DNA of 63,931 bases, from NCBI GenBank assembly GCA_010084195.1, contig RGPS01000008.1, positions 1 to 63,931 of the forward strand, in the 5' to 3' direction. Positions 26,721 through 36,176 of the stretch are shown piece after piece. This DNA is from Terriglobia bacterium. Its GTDB lineage: Bacteria; Acidobacteriota; Terriglobia; Bryobacterales; Bryobacteraceae. Every line of letters begins with the position of its first letter. The stretch's first letter is position 1. The notes beneath the pieces were generated by a model, which was not told the DNA's origin, did not search any database, and saw nothing but the letters and a program-made list of their open reading frames with translations. A program made the translations under genes and the position numbers.

Positions 26721-27015
26721 CGGTTAGATTCTCCTTCTCGCTCTTCGCGTCGGCATCCAGCAAATACACTGTCTCGCCCCTCACGAAGTAGTAAAAGATC
26801 GTCCGCAGACCGCCACTCTTACCCCGTCCAGCCCGGGCCCAGCGTGCCTTGCGGCAACCGCCCGAACCTGGAATCACAGGGTGAAAAGCGGGAGCTTCCG
26901 CAATGGAAGATTCCATCCCGATCTGCTCCTCAGCCGTCAGCAGCTCACCGATCTGCCGGGCGCACCCCGAAAGAGCGACGACTTTTCTCACGCTGTTCGA
27001 GCGTAGTGGAATCAC
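26665..27015 (-). CDS. RelE/HigB-type toxin
   Basis: The C-terminal two thirds are a clear RelE-superfamily toxin: PVIPGSGGCRKARWARAGRG, then KSGGLRTIFYYFVRGETVYL and DAKSEKENLTDAEKNELK, with basic residues that would contact mRNA on the ribosome. The start is uncertain: GTG at 27015 or GTG at 26991 (MRKVVALSGCARQIGELLTA), the latter closer to family length. The frame stays open further upstream without a good start. It sits between the antitoxin gene and tRNA-Cys. Confidence 0.72.
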   Translation of the reverse strand: MIPLRSNSVRKVVALSGCARQIGELLTAEEQIGMESSIAEAPAFHPVIPGSGGCRKARWARAGRGKSGGLRTIFYYFVRGETVYLLDADAKSEKENLTDAEKNELKCFAKEISRNS

Positions 27016-27223
27016 GTATCCAGTGCAACCATCCCTGAAATCCTCAGCGGCCCCGTGTTCGCGGAAGGGCTGCGCGGCAGTCAGTAGTTCGGGCGGCGCT
27101 TCGTCCCGCAGTTCCGGGGATGGTCCAGAGCCGTTACGGAACTACCAGGCGGGTATTCGAAGCCGGCGGAAAACCAGCAGGAGCCGCCAAGCCATTGGAA
27201 AAAGTAAATTGTTGAGAAGGAAG

Positions 27224-27298
27224 TGGAGGCGCGGGTCGGGATCGAACCGACGAATAAGGGTTTTGCAGACCCTTGCCTTACCACTTGGCTACCGCGCC
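27224..27298 (-). tRNA. tRNA-Cys (GCA)
   Basis: The minus strand folds as a tRNA: acceptor GGCGCGG paired with CCGCGCC, anticodon stem AAGGGT/ACCCTT around the loop CTGCAAA giving anticodon GCA, T-arm GTCGGTTCGATCCCGAC, discriminator T and encoded CCA. A short repeat of its 3' end occurs at 26004-26018. Confidence 0.95.
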
Positions 27299-27319
27299 GG
27301 TGGAAGGGGTGACATTCCG

Positions 27320-27325
27320 ATTATA
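27320..27325 (-). promoter_or_regulatory. -10 element of the tRNA-Cys promoter
   Basis: The minus strand has a perfect TATAAT 21 bases before the tRNA 5' end, the right place for transcription of tRNA-Cys. The -35 region is weak. Confidence 0.55.
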
Positions 27326-27437
27326 ACGCAAACAGTCATTTCTTTGCATCAGGTCGTCGTCGCGTCCGGGGCGATTGGGGGTAAACTGGAGAGGCGAGGC
27401 GTCCCGGCGCTGTCCATCGAAAACTGCCCATCGAAAT

Positions 27438-28847
27438 ATGACTCCCACTGAAGTTCTTGAATTCGCGCGCGAAAATGGCGCCCGCCAGGTCGATATCCGC
27501 TTCACCGACATCCCCGGCCTGCAACACCACATTTCCTACCCCGTCACGGAGCTCACCGAAGCTTCTTTCACCGAAGGCTTCGGGATCGATGGCTCCAGCA
27601 TTCGCGGTTGGGCCGCCATCAATGAGAGCGACATGCTGCTCATCCCCGACCCCACCACGGCCTTCATGGACCCCTTCATGGAGACGACCACCCTGGTGAT
27701 GACGGGCGATATCCGCGATCCGCTGACCCGCCAAAACTATGAGCGCGACCCCCGCTGGATCGCAACCAAGGCCGAGATGTACATGAAGAACTCCGGCGTC
27801 GGCGATACCGCGTTCTTTGGTGCCGAAGCCGAATTCTTCATCTTCGATAACGTTCGCTTCGAACAGAACGCGCACTCCGGCTTCTACTTCATCGATGCCG
27901 AAGAAGGCCGCTGGAATTCAGGCCGCAAGAAAAACAACCTCGGCTACCGGCCCCGCTTCAAAGAAGGCTACTTCCCGGTGCCGCCTACCGATCATTACCA
28001 GGACCTGCGCGCCGAAATGGTCACCACCATGGAGCGCTGCGGTCTGGTGATTGAGTGCCATCACCACGAAGTCGCCACGGCGGGACAGTGCGAAATTGAC
28101 CAGCGCTTCAACACGCTCCTCAAATCTGCCGACAACATGATGTTGTACAAGTACATCGTCCGCAATGTGGCGAATCAGTACGGCAAGACCGTCACCTTCA
28201 TGCCCAAGCCCCTCTTTGGGGATAACGGCAGCGGGATGCACGTCCACCAGTCGATCTGGCGCGATGGTAAGCCGCTATTCGCCGGTGACGGCTACGCGGG
28301 TCTGAGCCAGATGGGGCTGCACTACATTGGCGGGCTGCTCCGGCATGCCCGGGCGCTCTCGGCCATCATTGCCCCTACCACCAACAGCTACAAGCGTCTG
28401 GTGCCGGGTTACGAAGCTCCGGTGAATCTGGCGTACTCGCGGCGCAACCGGTCGGCGGCTTGCCGGATTCCGATGTACTCATCGAGCCCGAAATCCAAGC
28501 GCGTGGAGTTCCGCCCGCCAGATCCCTCGGCCAACCCGTACCTGGCGTTCGCCGCTATGCTGATGGCGGGTCTGGACGGCGTGATGAACAAGATTGAACC
28601 GGGGGAACCGCTCGACAAGGATATCTACGACCTTTCGCCGGAAGAAATGAAGTCGGTTCCGTCGATGCCGGCGTCGCTCGATGAAGCGTTGAGCTGCCTC
28701 GAAGATGACCACCAGTTCCTGCTGCGTGGCGATGTCTTTACGGAAGAACTGATCGAGACGTTCATCGACTACAAGCGGCGTAACGAAGCAGAGGCGATCC
28801 GTCTCCGCCCGCACCCGTACGAGTTCGAACTCTACTACGACATTTAA
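27438..28847 (+). CDS. glnA: Glutamine synthetase, type I
   Basis: The enzyme condenses glutamate and ammonia with ATP to glutamine. I start at the ATG at 27438 ([20 protein letters not shown]), giving 469 residues, the normal GSI size. Motifs: [60 protein letters not shown] and the segment [10 protein letters not shown], in which the tyrosine matches the adenylylation site of GSI-beta. Adenylylation control by GlnE is therefore likely. It diverges from tRNA-Cys. Confidence 0.95.
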   Translation: MTPTEVLEFARENGARQVDIRFTDIPGLQHHISYPVTELTEASFTEGFGIDGSSIRGWAAINESDMLLIPDPTTAFMDPFMETTTLVMTGDIRDPLTRQNYERDPRWIATKAEMYMKNSGVGDTAFFGAEAEFFIFDNVRFEQNAHSGFYFIDAEEGRWNSGRKKNNLGYRPRFKEGYFPVPPTDHYQDLRAEMVTTMERCGLVIECHHHEVATAGQCEIDQRFNTLLKSADNMMLYKYIVRNVANQYGKTVTFMPKPLFGDNGSGMHVHQSIWRDGKPLFAGDGYAGLSQMGLHYIGGLLRHARALSAIIAPTTNSYKRLVPGYEAPVNLAYSRRNRSAACRIPMYSSSPKSKRVEFRPPDPSANPYLAFAAMLMAGLDGVMNKIEPGEPLDKDIYDLSPEEMKSVPSMPASLDEALSCLEDDHQFLLRGDVFTEELIETFIDYKRRNEAEAIRLRPHPYEFELYYDI

Positions 28848-28869
28848 CTGCCGAAGCGGAAGTTCCGGC

Positions 28870-29547
28870 CTATTTGCTTTGCCGGCTGGAATTCTTGTTC
28901 AGCAGTGATTCCACTTTGGCTGCCGCAGCGGGTGGTGCCACACTACCGGTCAGGATAGTTTTGTTTTCCATGTCCTTACCGTAGAGTTCACGGTTGGCAT
29001 CGTCGTCCGGCCGAAGGGTGGCACCCTGGAGCGAGATCCCCGCGAACAGGCCCCGGGAACGCGAATACGAGAGCATCTCGGCGCGCATCACTGCGTCGGT
29101 CTGTGCGCTCACGTCCCGGCCAACAGGACCCGCTGCCGCTGTCGCTTCCCCGCCCAGCGTGAACTTGTTGCTCAGCAGGCGCTTCATGCCGGTGTCATTC
29201 ATCACCAGCAGCATCACATCCTGTTCAGACGCTCCCAGCTGGAAGCCAACGCTGCCGCCCTCTACGCGGATACCGGCCGGAGCCGTCCACCCGGAGCCAC
29301 CCGGCTTGCGGCAGAAAACAAAGCCACGCCCATACTTCACGCCCAGGATGAAACCGGCTTTCTTCGCGCCAGGAACCAGAATCACGCACTGGGCCTTGTT
29401 CAGCAGATCCTGCGGGACACCTTTATCGGAAGTCTGCATCATCTCAGTCAGCAAATCTGCAGCATTTGCCAGCCGATCCACGGCGGCGTTCTTTGGAGCG
29501 GCCCCCAACAGGGCAACGGACAGGCAGAGCAGGGCAAGAGTGCGCAT
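28870..29547 (-). CDS. SYLF-domain lipid-binding protein, secreted
   Basis: The start at 29547 gives the signal peptide MRTLALLCLSVALLGAA. The remaining 200 residues are a SYLF/Ysc84 domain: KAQCVILVPGAKKAGFILGV, KYGRGFVFCRKPGGSGWTAP, VGFQLGASEQDVMLLVMND and AEMLSYSRSRGLFAGISLQG. SYLF domains bind phosphoinositides in eukaryotes; in bacteria they are exported with unknown function. It is the last gene of the minus-strand run that begins at 33304 and is convergent with glnA. Confidence 0.85.
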   Translation of the reverse strand: MRTLALLCLSVALLGAAPKNAAVDRLANAADLLTEMMQTSDKGVPQDLLNKAQCVILVPGAKKAGFILGVKYGRGFVFCRKPGGSGWTAPAGIRVEGGSVGFQLGASEQDVMLLVMNDTGMKRLLSNKFTLGGEATAAAGPVGRDVSAQTDAVMRAEMLSYSRSRGLFAGISLQGATLRPDDDANRELYGKDMENKTILTGSVAPPAAAAKVESLLNKNSSRQSK

Positions 29548-29586
29548 ATGCCCCACATTTTAGCGCGATTTTGTTCTTGACGTACT

Positions 29587-30336
29587 TTAGCGGGGCCGAA
29601 CGGAGGCAGGGACCAGATCGTCAAAACTTTGCGGCGGATTGTGGTACAGGATCCGCTTGCAGCTTTCGCAGTACCTAATCTCGTTACCCAGCTTGAGTTC
29701 CTGAAGAAACTGGGGCCGAATCGCCACGTTGCACTTCGAGCAGCGACCGCCAATGGCCTCAGAGAGAGCCACGCCGGCGCGGCCCTTGCGGATACGCTCG
29801 TATTCGGAAGCGACCTTCGGGGACAGCTGCGCAACGATTGTGGCGCGTTCCGTCATCAGTGTGGCGATTTCACGGCGGTCCACGGCAGTTCGCTCCTCGG
29901 CCCGCTTTTTCTCGCCATCGACTTCTTTCTTCTCAATATCGAGCTCGGCCTGCGCGGTCTTGACGTTAACGTCGAGAGTCTCCGCTTCACCCATGAGGTC
30001 CAGAATACGGTCCTCGGTACGGCTGATTTCCTTCTGGCAGAACTCAATTTCGTGCTGGAAGGCCTTGTAGACTTCGTTCGTCTTGGCGGTCATCATCTGG
30101 TCGCGGAGCTTCGTGATCTTCTGCTCGTGGACCTTGATGTCATCTTCCAGCTTTTTCTTTTCCTTTTGGTTGGAAGTCAGGGCAGCCTTGTCGGCGTCAA
30201 GTCGGCGCTTGTGTGCATCGAGTTTCTTCTCGATTTCGGCAATGTGCACGGGCAGGGTCGCGATTTCTTTGGTCAGCACCGCAGTGCGATCATCGAGAAT
30301 CTGCAGCCGGATTGCGAGACTGATATCGGGAAGCAT
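29587..30336 (-). CDS. Coiled-coil protein with a C4 zinc ribbon
   Basis: Residues of about 20-180 are a long charged coiled coil (many KK, EE and DK heptads). Near the C-terminus are GGRCSKCNVAIRP and IRYCESCKRILYHNP, two CxxC knuckles forming the zinc ribbon of the family that includes chlamydial CdsZ and Helicobacter HP0958 (FlgZ). Those relatives bind RNA or assist secretion and flagellar assembly. No flagellar or type III gene is near, so the role here is open. It lies 36 bases after murJ. Confidence 0.85.
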   Translation of the reverse strand: MLPDISLAIRLQILDDRTAVLTKEIATLPVHIAEIEKKLDAHKRRLDADKAALTSNQKEKKKLEDDIKVHEQKITKLRDQMMTAKTNEVYKAFQHEIEFCQKEISRTEDRILDLMGEAETLDVNVKTAQAELDIEKKEVDGEKKRAEERTAVDRREIATLMTERATIVAQLSPKVASEYERIRKGRAGVALSEAIGGRCSKCNVAIRPQFLQELKLGNEIRYCESCKRILYHNPPQSFDDLVPASVRPR

Positions 30337-30372
30337 GTTTGCCGTGAGTTTACCAGATGCGATTGCGTCGCA

Positions 30373-31968
30373 TCAGCGCCGGAACTTGCTGAGGAGGGCT
30401 TGTTTTACTCCGGCCACCTCGTGGATTCGGAGCAGGGAAGCCGCCGCATAAAAGACCAGGGCACCCAGCGGGATGCCCACGGCGGCGCGGAGACCGACCG
30501 AGGGGGTGGCGGCCAGCACCAGCAGGCAGGCCACCGCCATCACACTCGCTGCCACCAGTACCTTCAGCAGGTTCGCCAGGATTTCACGGCCGCCGACCCC
30601 ACCGAGCTTGCGCGAGATGACGGCCAGCAGCGCCACTGCGTTGAGAATTGCGACCAGTGACAAGGAGAGAGCCACGCCCGCAGTCCCCAGGTGAAGAATC
30701 TCAACCGCAGTGAAGGCACAAGCGGCGTTGAAAGCTATGGAGCCGACGGCGATCACCATCGGCGTCCGCGAATCGCCCAGAGCGTAGAAGGCAGGGCTGA
30801 GGAGCTTGCCGGCCGCGTAGCCTGGAATTCCGATCGCATACCCTGCCAGTGCAATGGCCGTTTCGTGGGTATCGGCAGCCAGAAATTTTCCATGTTGATA
30901 AACCAGCGCCACCATGCTTTCGCCCAGAATCGCCAGGCCCACTGCGGCTGGAACGGTGGCCACCAGGATCATCCCCATGGACCGGGACAGCGTGTCACGG
31001 AACTCGTCCATCTTGCCCTCAGCGGCGGCGCGCGAGAGTCTGGGCAGGGCGGCGGCGGCAACCGGAATCCCGAAGAGGCCCAGCGGCAACTGCTGAAACC
31101 GGAATGCGTAGGCGAGCCAGCTGACCGGCCCATTCATCACGTGCCCGGCACTATCGCGAATCCCGGCGGCAAAGTTCGTGTTCACCAGAACGTTGATCTG
31201 GAGCGCGGCACCCGTCACTACCGCAGGGCCCATCAGCCTCAGAATCTGCCGGACGCCCTCATGCCGGAAGTTGAGCCTGGGCTTCCAGGCGTAACCCAGT
31301 TTCCAGACGGCGGGCAACTGAAACAAAAGTTGGGCCACGCCTCCGGCAACGATTCCCATCGCCATACCTTCCACCGGCTCGATTCCGAGGCTCGGCCCCA
31401 GCCAATACCCGACTGTCAGCCCAAAAAACACCGAGCCGACATTAAACAGACTGGAAGACACCGCCGGAATGCCAAAGCGGCTGTGCGCGTACAAAATACC
31501 CTGGGCCTGTGCCGCCAGCGCCACCAGCGGCAGGAACGGAAAAACGATGCGGACCAGCCGGACGGCGAGCTCGAACTTTCCTGGAATAGCGTGAAAATCC
31601 GGCGCGAAGGTTTCCACAAACCAGGGACTCAGCCACATGCCGAGGGCGCTCAGCGTGCCCACGATGAGCAACAGAAGCGTGGCGGTGATGTTGGAAAGCT
31701 CGCGCGCTTCGTCCTTGTTCTCTGACGCAAGGGCGCGGGTGAAGGCAGGAACGAAAGCCGAGGCGAGCGCCCCTTCGGCGAACAGGTCTCGCGCCAGATT
31801 GGGGATTCGATAACCCAGAACGTAAGCGTCGAAGATGGCACCGGCACCCAACAGCCAGCCGAGCACGGTTTCGCGCGCGAAGCCGGTAATACGGCTGAAG
31901 GCAACCGCAGCCGAGACTACCCCGGCTGACTGCAGCAAGCTCTTTTCCTGAGTTTTCGGCGCCGCCAC
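30373..31968 (-). CDS. murJ: Lipid II flippase MurJ
   Basis: MurJ flips the peptidoglycan precursor lipid II across the inner membrane. The 531-residue protein has about 14 hydrophobic helices and MviN/MurJ blocks: SRITGFARETVLGWLLGAG, YRIPNLARDLFAEGALASAF, NTNFAAGIRDSAGH, QQLPLGLFGIPVAAAALPRL and ARTPM-type SRTPMVIAVG. Its ATG lies right after the peroxiredoxin stop (31969), so the genes are coupled. Confidence 0.93.
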   Translation of the reverse strand: MAAPKTQEKSLLQSAGVVSAAVAFSRITGFARETVLGWLLGAGAIFDAYVLGYRIPNLARDLFAEGALASAFVPAFTRALASENKDEARELSNITATLLLLIVGTLSALGMWLSPWFVETFAPDFHAIPGKFELAVRLVRIVFPFLPLVALAAQAQGILYAHSRFGIPAVSSSLFNVGSVFFGLTVGYWLGPSLGIEPVEGMAMGIVAGGVAQLLFQLPAVWKLGYAWKPRLNFRHEGVRQILRLMGPAVVTGAALQINVLVNTNFAAGIRDSAGHVMNGPVSWLAYAFRFQQLPLGLFGIPVAAAALPRLSRAAAEGKMDEFRDTLSRSMGMILVATVPAAVGLAILGESMVALVYQHGKFLAADTHETAIALAGYAIGIPGYAAGKLLSPAFYALGDSRTPMVIAVGSIAFNAACAFTAVEILHLGTAGVALSLSLVAILNAVALLAVISRKLGGVGGREILANLLKVLVAASVMAVACLLVLAATPSVGLRAAVGIPLGALVFYAAASLLRIHEVAGVKQALLSKFRR

Positions 31969-32427
31969 CTAAGCCTTTGGCAGCGCCCGAAGCGCTTCTT
32001 CAATGTGGCCGCGGAAGGCGGTTTGAGACGAGAATACATGCCGAATCACACCCTCCCGATCAATCACGTACGTCACCCGACCGGGAATCAGCCCCATCAG
32101 CAACCCCGTGGCACCGTACATTTTGCGAACCCGACCGCCCTTATCCGACAGCAGGCTGAAGGGCAGGTCGTACTTACCGGCAAATCGGGCATGGGACTCA
32201 CTTGAATCGGAACTAACCCCGATAATCTTGGCCCCCATGGCATCGAAACGCGGCATCTCGTCACGGAAGGTGCAGGCCTCTATGGTGCAGCCTGTGGTGT
32301 CGTCCTTCGGGTAAAAGAACAGCACGACCGCTGCCTGGCCGCGGAACTGGCTCAGGCGCACCTGGGCTCCGGTTTGGTCAGGAAGTTCAAAATCGGGGGC
32401 CGCCTGGCCTGCTTTCAAATCGCTCAA
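31969..32427 (-). CDS. Peroxiredoxin, Bcp/AhpC-TSA type
   Basis: The 152-residue thiol peroxidase has the peroxidatic Cys in FYPKDDTTGCTIEACTFRDE, with a further Cys five residues later as in atypical 2-Cys Bcp enzymes, and GVSSDSSESHARFAGKYDLP. It reduces peroxides with thioredoxin as donor. It directly abuts murJ and lies ten bases after the hypothetical secreted protein. Confidence 0.9.
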   Translation of the reverse strand: MSDLKAGQAAPDFELPDQTGAQVRLSQFRGQAAVVLFFYPKDDTTGCTIEACTFRDEMPRFDAMGAKIIGVSSDSSESHARFAGKYDLPFSLLSDKGGRVRKMYGATGLLMGLIPGRVTYVIDREGVIRHVFSSQTAFRGHIEEALRALPKA

Positions 32428-32437
32428 AGTGTCTCCT

Positions 32438-33304
32438 TCATGGCTGAATTTCGATTCCGCTGTACGCCGAGTAGCGGAACTGGTTTTCTACTAATAGTTG
32501 CTCGTTCAAAAATTGACGGTGGGTAACCGAATGCGGCGCGAGGCCGAATTTTGTGGGCTGGTACTCCACCGCGGCTTCGTTCCGCAGCACGTACCGGGGT
32601 GCCAGCTGCTCTTCTGTATTCAGAGTAATGCGCACAGGCAGAAGGTCCTGCTCCCGAAACCAGATTTCGCCTTCGGGCATGTGTTTCACTTCACGACTGT
32701 TGCGAAACTCAGCCAGAGACCCAGTGCCGGCCGTCTGGCGATATTTCAGGATCAGGAACGCGTTGCCCGCCAGATTTCGGGTGACGCCGGGAGTGAACCG
32801 CGTGTCGCGCTGACGAGCTTCGGTAAAGAGAAGCAGGAGGGGGCCAAAGTCGGTGGCCGCACCGGCCAGTCGGTCCAGTTCCAGACCTTCGAGGAGTTTC
32901 TTGCGTGTTTCGCCGTCCTCATCCGAACCCAGCGTCATGGAGTGGCGGGGCTTTGCGTCTTCCGAAGGGGGCAGTTTGTCGACCATGAGAGTTTTTCGAA
33001 GCTCATGAAAGCCACCCACCCCGGGGATCGGCCCGAGGCTGTAATCCGAGACGACTTCATGATCTTCGAAGCTCTCCGGCAGCTGAAACGAGATTTCCTT
33101 TAGCTCATGATTCCTGCCGCGCTTCAGGATCTGCATATCACCCCGGCGACCATGCTGTTCCAGCGTTTCTCTGGCTCCCAGAGACGGGGCTGTTCGGGCA
33201 AACAGGCCAGCGGTGCGCGCCAGAGCTTCCAGCATGTCCGGCGTTTCCGGCGGTTGCGCCAGAAGAGCGGAGGCAGCGGCAAATCCGGCGGCAAAGCAGC
33301 GCAC
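32438..33304 (-). CDS. Secreted hypothetical protein
   Basis: The 288-residue protein starts with a signal peptide (MRCFAAGFAAASALLAQ). The rest is a beta-rich chain with regular charged and aromatic alternation (RHSMTLGSDEDGETRKKLLE, EGEIWFREQDLLPVRITLN, APHSVTHRQFLNEQLLVENQ) reminiscent of outer-membrane lipoprotein-sorting-like folds, but I cannot name a family. It begins the minus-strand run that contains the peroxiredoxin and murJ. Confidence 0.6.
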   Translation of the reverse strand: MRCFAAGFAAASALLAQPPETPDMLEALARTAGLFARTAPSLGARETLEQHGRRGDMQILKRGRNHELKEISFQLPESFEDHEVVSDYSLGPIPGVGGFHELRKTLMVDKLPPSEDAKPRHSMTLGSDEDGETRKKLLEGLELDRLAGAATDFGPLLLLFTEARQRDTRFTPGVTRNLAGNAFLILKYRQTAGTGSLAEFRNSREVKHMPEGEIWFREQDLLPVRITLNTEEQLAPRYVLRNEAAVEYQPTKFGLAPHSVTHRQFLNEQLLVENQFRYSAYSGIEIQP

Positions 33305-33383
33305 TCTCCGAGTGTACCGGGAACGTAGTGACTAAAGTTTCCGCCTCGGAGTGCCGATTGAGTCATCACAAGGACAATTTAAT

Positions 33384-36116
33384 ATGCTTTTTCACGGGTA
33401 TGCTGCCCTCGGGCTGCTCGTGGTTCCTGCCGTTTTTGCCGGCGGAATCACCAGCTCCGCACCGAAGGCTGACGCGTCGCCTGAGTTCCCGTTTGCGTTC
33501 GTTGCAAACCAGGGCCAGGCCTCGGATGAAGTACGCTTTATCGGCAACGGCTCCGGCTTCCGGGCCCAGTTCCGGAAGGACGGCTTTACCGTCCATCAGG
33601 GCGAAGCCACGGCCCGCATAACTTTTGCGGGCAGAGCGCGCCGAGCAGAGATCATCGCGGCTGACCCCCTGGGTGCCACTGTGAACTACCTGCGCGGCTC
33701 CGATGCCTCGAAATGGCTCCATGGCCTGCCGATGTACCGGACCATCCGGTACCAAAGTGTCTGGCCAGGCGTGGATGTCCGTTTTCGCGGGGAAGCAGCG
33801 CGTGCGAAGGCGGAGTATCTGGTAGCCCCGGGGGCGAGCGTCGACGACATCCGGCTGCGGTTTAACGGCGAGGCAACTGTGGCGGCGGACGGGAGTTTGC
33901 TGGTTCGCACAGAAGCAGGGGTTTTCTCCGAAGACAAGCCTTATCTCTACCAGGAACGAGGCAGTCAGCGGGAAGAAGTCTCCGGCGCGTTCCGGATCTA
34001 CGAGGACGGCACGGTCGGTTTCACGGCAGGGCCCCGGGACCCTTCGCTGCTGCTGGTGGTTGACCCCACGCTGCTGTTCAGCGGCTATGTGGGCGGGTCA
34101 GCTCAAACGAACATCACCGCGATGGTGGAAAACTCTCACTACAATACCGTGGTTGCGGGCTGGACACTCTCCACAGAACTGACCGCCACTGGTGCCGTTC
34201 AGGGGGCCATCGGCGGCGGCGTGGATGCCTTTGTCGCTACTTTTTCGCCCGCCGGCGGGACGCTGATGTCCTGTACCTATCTGGGTGGGTCGGGTGACGA
34301 CAGGGCTTTTGGCCTAGCCATTGATTCGGCCAACAATATTTATGTCACCGGCTGGACCATGTCGAAAAACTTCCCGCTGGCGAGTGCTCTGCAGGGAAAG
34401 CTCAGTGGCACGCGGGATGCTTTTGTGGCCAAGCTGAATCCCACGGCTACCGCTCTGCTATTCAGTACCTACCTGGGCGGAACCGGCGCTGATTCCGGCA
34501 ATGGCATCCGGCTGGCGTCCGGCAATTCCCCTGTGATCGTGGGCGATACCACCTCATCGAATCTTCCCACTACGGAGGGGGCCTTCCAGCGAACCCTCGG
34601 CGGGGCGCAGGACGCCTTTGTGGCAAAGCTGACTCCTGCCGGTACGGCAATTTCGTGGCTGAGCTACTTCGGCGGAACTGCGATTGAACGTGGGGCCGGC
34701 CTGGCAGTGGACGCCTCGGACCAGATTGCCGTAGTCGGTTCCACCTTTTCTTCCAACCTCCCCTTGCGGAATGCTTTCCAGCTGAAGTCTGGCGGCGGTC
34801 AGGATGCCTATGTGGCCACGTTTGCCGCGAATGGCGTGAGTCTGGTGTTCAGTACCTATCTGGGCGGGGCCTCCGGCAGTGCCGGGGCACCCGAGCAGGC
34901 GAACTGTGTCGCTTTTTCGAGTACAGGGCGTCTCTTAATTGCCGGGACTACAGCCTCCAGAAATTTTCCGGTGACCACAGACGCGGCGCAGGTCGCTTTT
35001 GCCGGAGGGGCAACCGATGGCTTCATCACCAATCTTAATGCGAATGGCACCATGAGGCGATCCACCTACCTGGGCGGATCAGGCGACGACGGGATCAACG
35101 CGATCATGCTGGACCCCTACGGTTCCGGGCCGGTTGTGGGCGGATATACAACGTCCACCGATTTCCCCACGAAAAATCCGGTACAGAATGCGAACGCGGG
35201 GGGGATGGATGGGTTCATCGTCCGCAGCGCATTAACCTCCATTACCCATGCGACCTACCTTGGCGGAGCAGGCAGCGATTCTGTGAATGCGATCGCGGTC
35301 GATACCCTGTACAATTTTTCCGCAGCCGGCAGTACAGGCTCCACCAATATGCCGATTGCCGGTTACATGCCCGGATTTCAGGGCAGTACCCTGGGAGCGT
35401 TCATAACCAAGGCCGCCGGGACTTTTGCGCTGGCGGCGGTCGCGCCTCCGGTCTTCTATCTCGATGTGTGGCACAACACCGGCTATAACGGGCCCAACGT
35501 GACGTTGGGGGCTGCAACCTATGGTGTGAGCGCCGATATTCCCATCGCGGGTGACTGGAACGGCACAGGTTCGAAACTCCTGGGGGTCTTCCGGGACGGC
35601 CAATGGATTCTGGATACCAACGCCAACGGAGTTCTGGATGTCGCGGACAAAACGGTCAACTTTGGGCAGGCCGGTGATCGCCCGGTGGTCGGAGACTGGA
35701 ATGGCACCGGGAAAGTAAAGCTCGGGCTGTTTCGAAGCGGGACGTTTATCCTCGACCTGAGCGGACGGCTGTCAGGCGTGCCGACCGGCCTCACTGACGC
35801 CAGCTTTACGTTTGGGCTGGCCGGTGACGTGCCGGTGGCTGGTGACTGGACAAACAGCGGAATTACCAGAGTGGGCGTGTTTCGCAATGGCCAGTGGCTG
35901 ATAGATTTCAGCGGAACCCGCACCGTGTCGGCTACATGGAACTTCGGGCAGGCCGGAGATAAGCCGGTGGTCGGAAATTGGGGTGGCTTCGGCGACGGAA
36001 TTGGGGTGTATCGCAGCGGAGTTTGGTATCTGGATTACGATCTGAGCCGGACCATCAGCGCCGCAGACATGGTCTTTTCGTTCGGCGGGGCAACCTATTT
36101 GCCTCTGGTCTGGTAA
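33384..36116 (+). CDS. Secreted SBBP-repeat beta-propeller protein with a C-terminal VCBS/FG-GAP-like region
   Basis: The ATG at 33384 follows AGGA and opens a signal peptide (MLFHGYAALGLLVVPAVFAG). After a domain of about 220 residues (FVANQGQASDEVRFIGNGSG) come seven or so SBBP repeats with the recurring STYLGGSGDD and DAFVAKLN signatures. The final 220 residues have four units of AGDWNGTG and GVFRDGQWILD type, like the calcium-binding blades of FG-GAP/VCBS proteins. The protein of about 910 residues is surface-exposed or secreted, probably for adhesion or binding polymers; no catalytic domain is seen. Confidence 0.85.
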   Translation: MLFHGYAALGLLVVPAVFAGGITSSAPKADASPEFPFAFVANQGQASDEVRFIGNGSGFRAQFRKDGFTVHQGEATARITFAGRARRAEIIAADPLGATVNYLRGSDASKWLHGLPMYRTIRYQSVWPGVDVRFRGEAARAKAEYLVAPGASVDDIRLRFNGEATVAADGSLLVRTEAGVFSEDKPYLYQERGSQREEVSGAFRIYEDGTVGFTAGPRDPSLLLVVDPTLLFSGYVGGSAQTNITAMVENSHYNTVVAGWTLSTELTATGAVQGAIGGGVDAFVATFSPAGGTLMSCTYLGGSGDDRAFGLAIDSANNIYVTGWTMSKNFPLASALQGKLSGTRDAFVAKLNPTATALLFSTYLGGTGADSGNGIRLASGNSPVIVGDTTSSNLPTTEGAFQRTLGGAQDAFVAKLTPAGTAISWLSYFGGTAIERGAGLAVDASDQIAVVGSTFSSNLPLRNAFQLKSGGGQDAYVATFAANGVSLVFSTYLGGASGSAGAPEQANCVAFSSTGRLLIAGTTASRNFPVTTDAAQVAFAGGATDGFITNLNANGTMRRSTYLGGSGDDGINAIMLDPYGSGPVVGGYTTSTDFPTKNPVQNANAGGMDGFIVRSALTSITHATYLGGAGSDSVNAIAVDTLYNFSAAGSTGSTNMPIAGYMPGFQGSTLGAFITKAAGTFALAAVAPPVFYLDVWHNTGYNGPNVTLGAATYGVSADIPIAGDWNGTGSKLLGVFRDGQWILDTNANGVLDVADKTVNFGQAGDRPVVGDWNGTGKVKLGLFRSGTFILDLSGRLSGVPTGLTDASFTFGLAGDVPVAGDWTNSGITRVGVFRNGQWLIDFSGTRTVSATWNFGQAGDKPVVGNWGGFGDGIGVYRSGVWYLDYDLSRTISAADMVFSFGGATYLPLVW

Positions 36117-36176
36117 GGCTGTGGCGGCTTCGAACTTGACACCCGGAGCCGCCACGCGCCAGAGTTAAGTGTAGGG

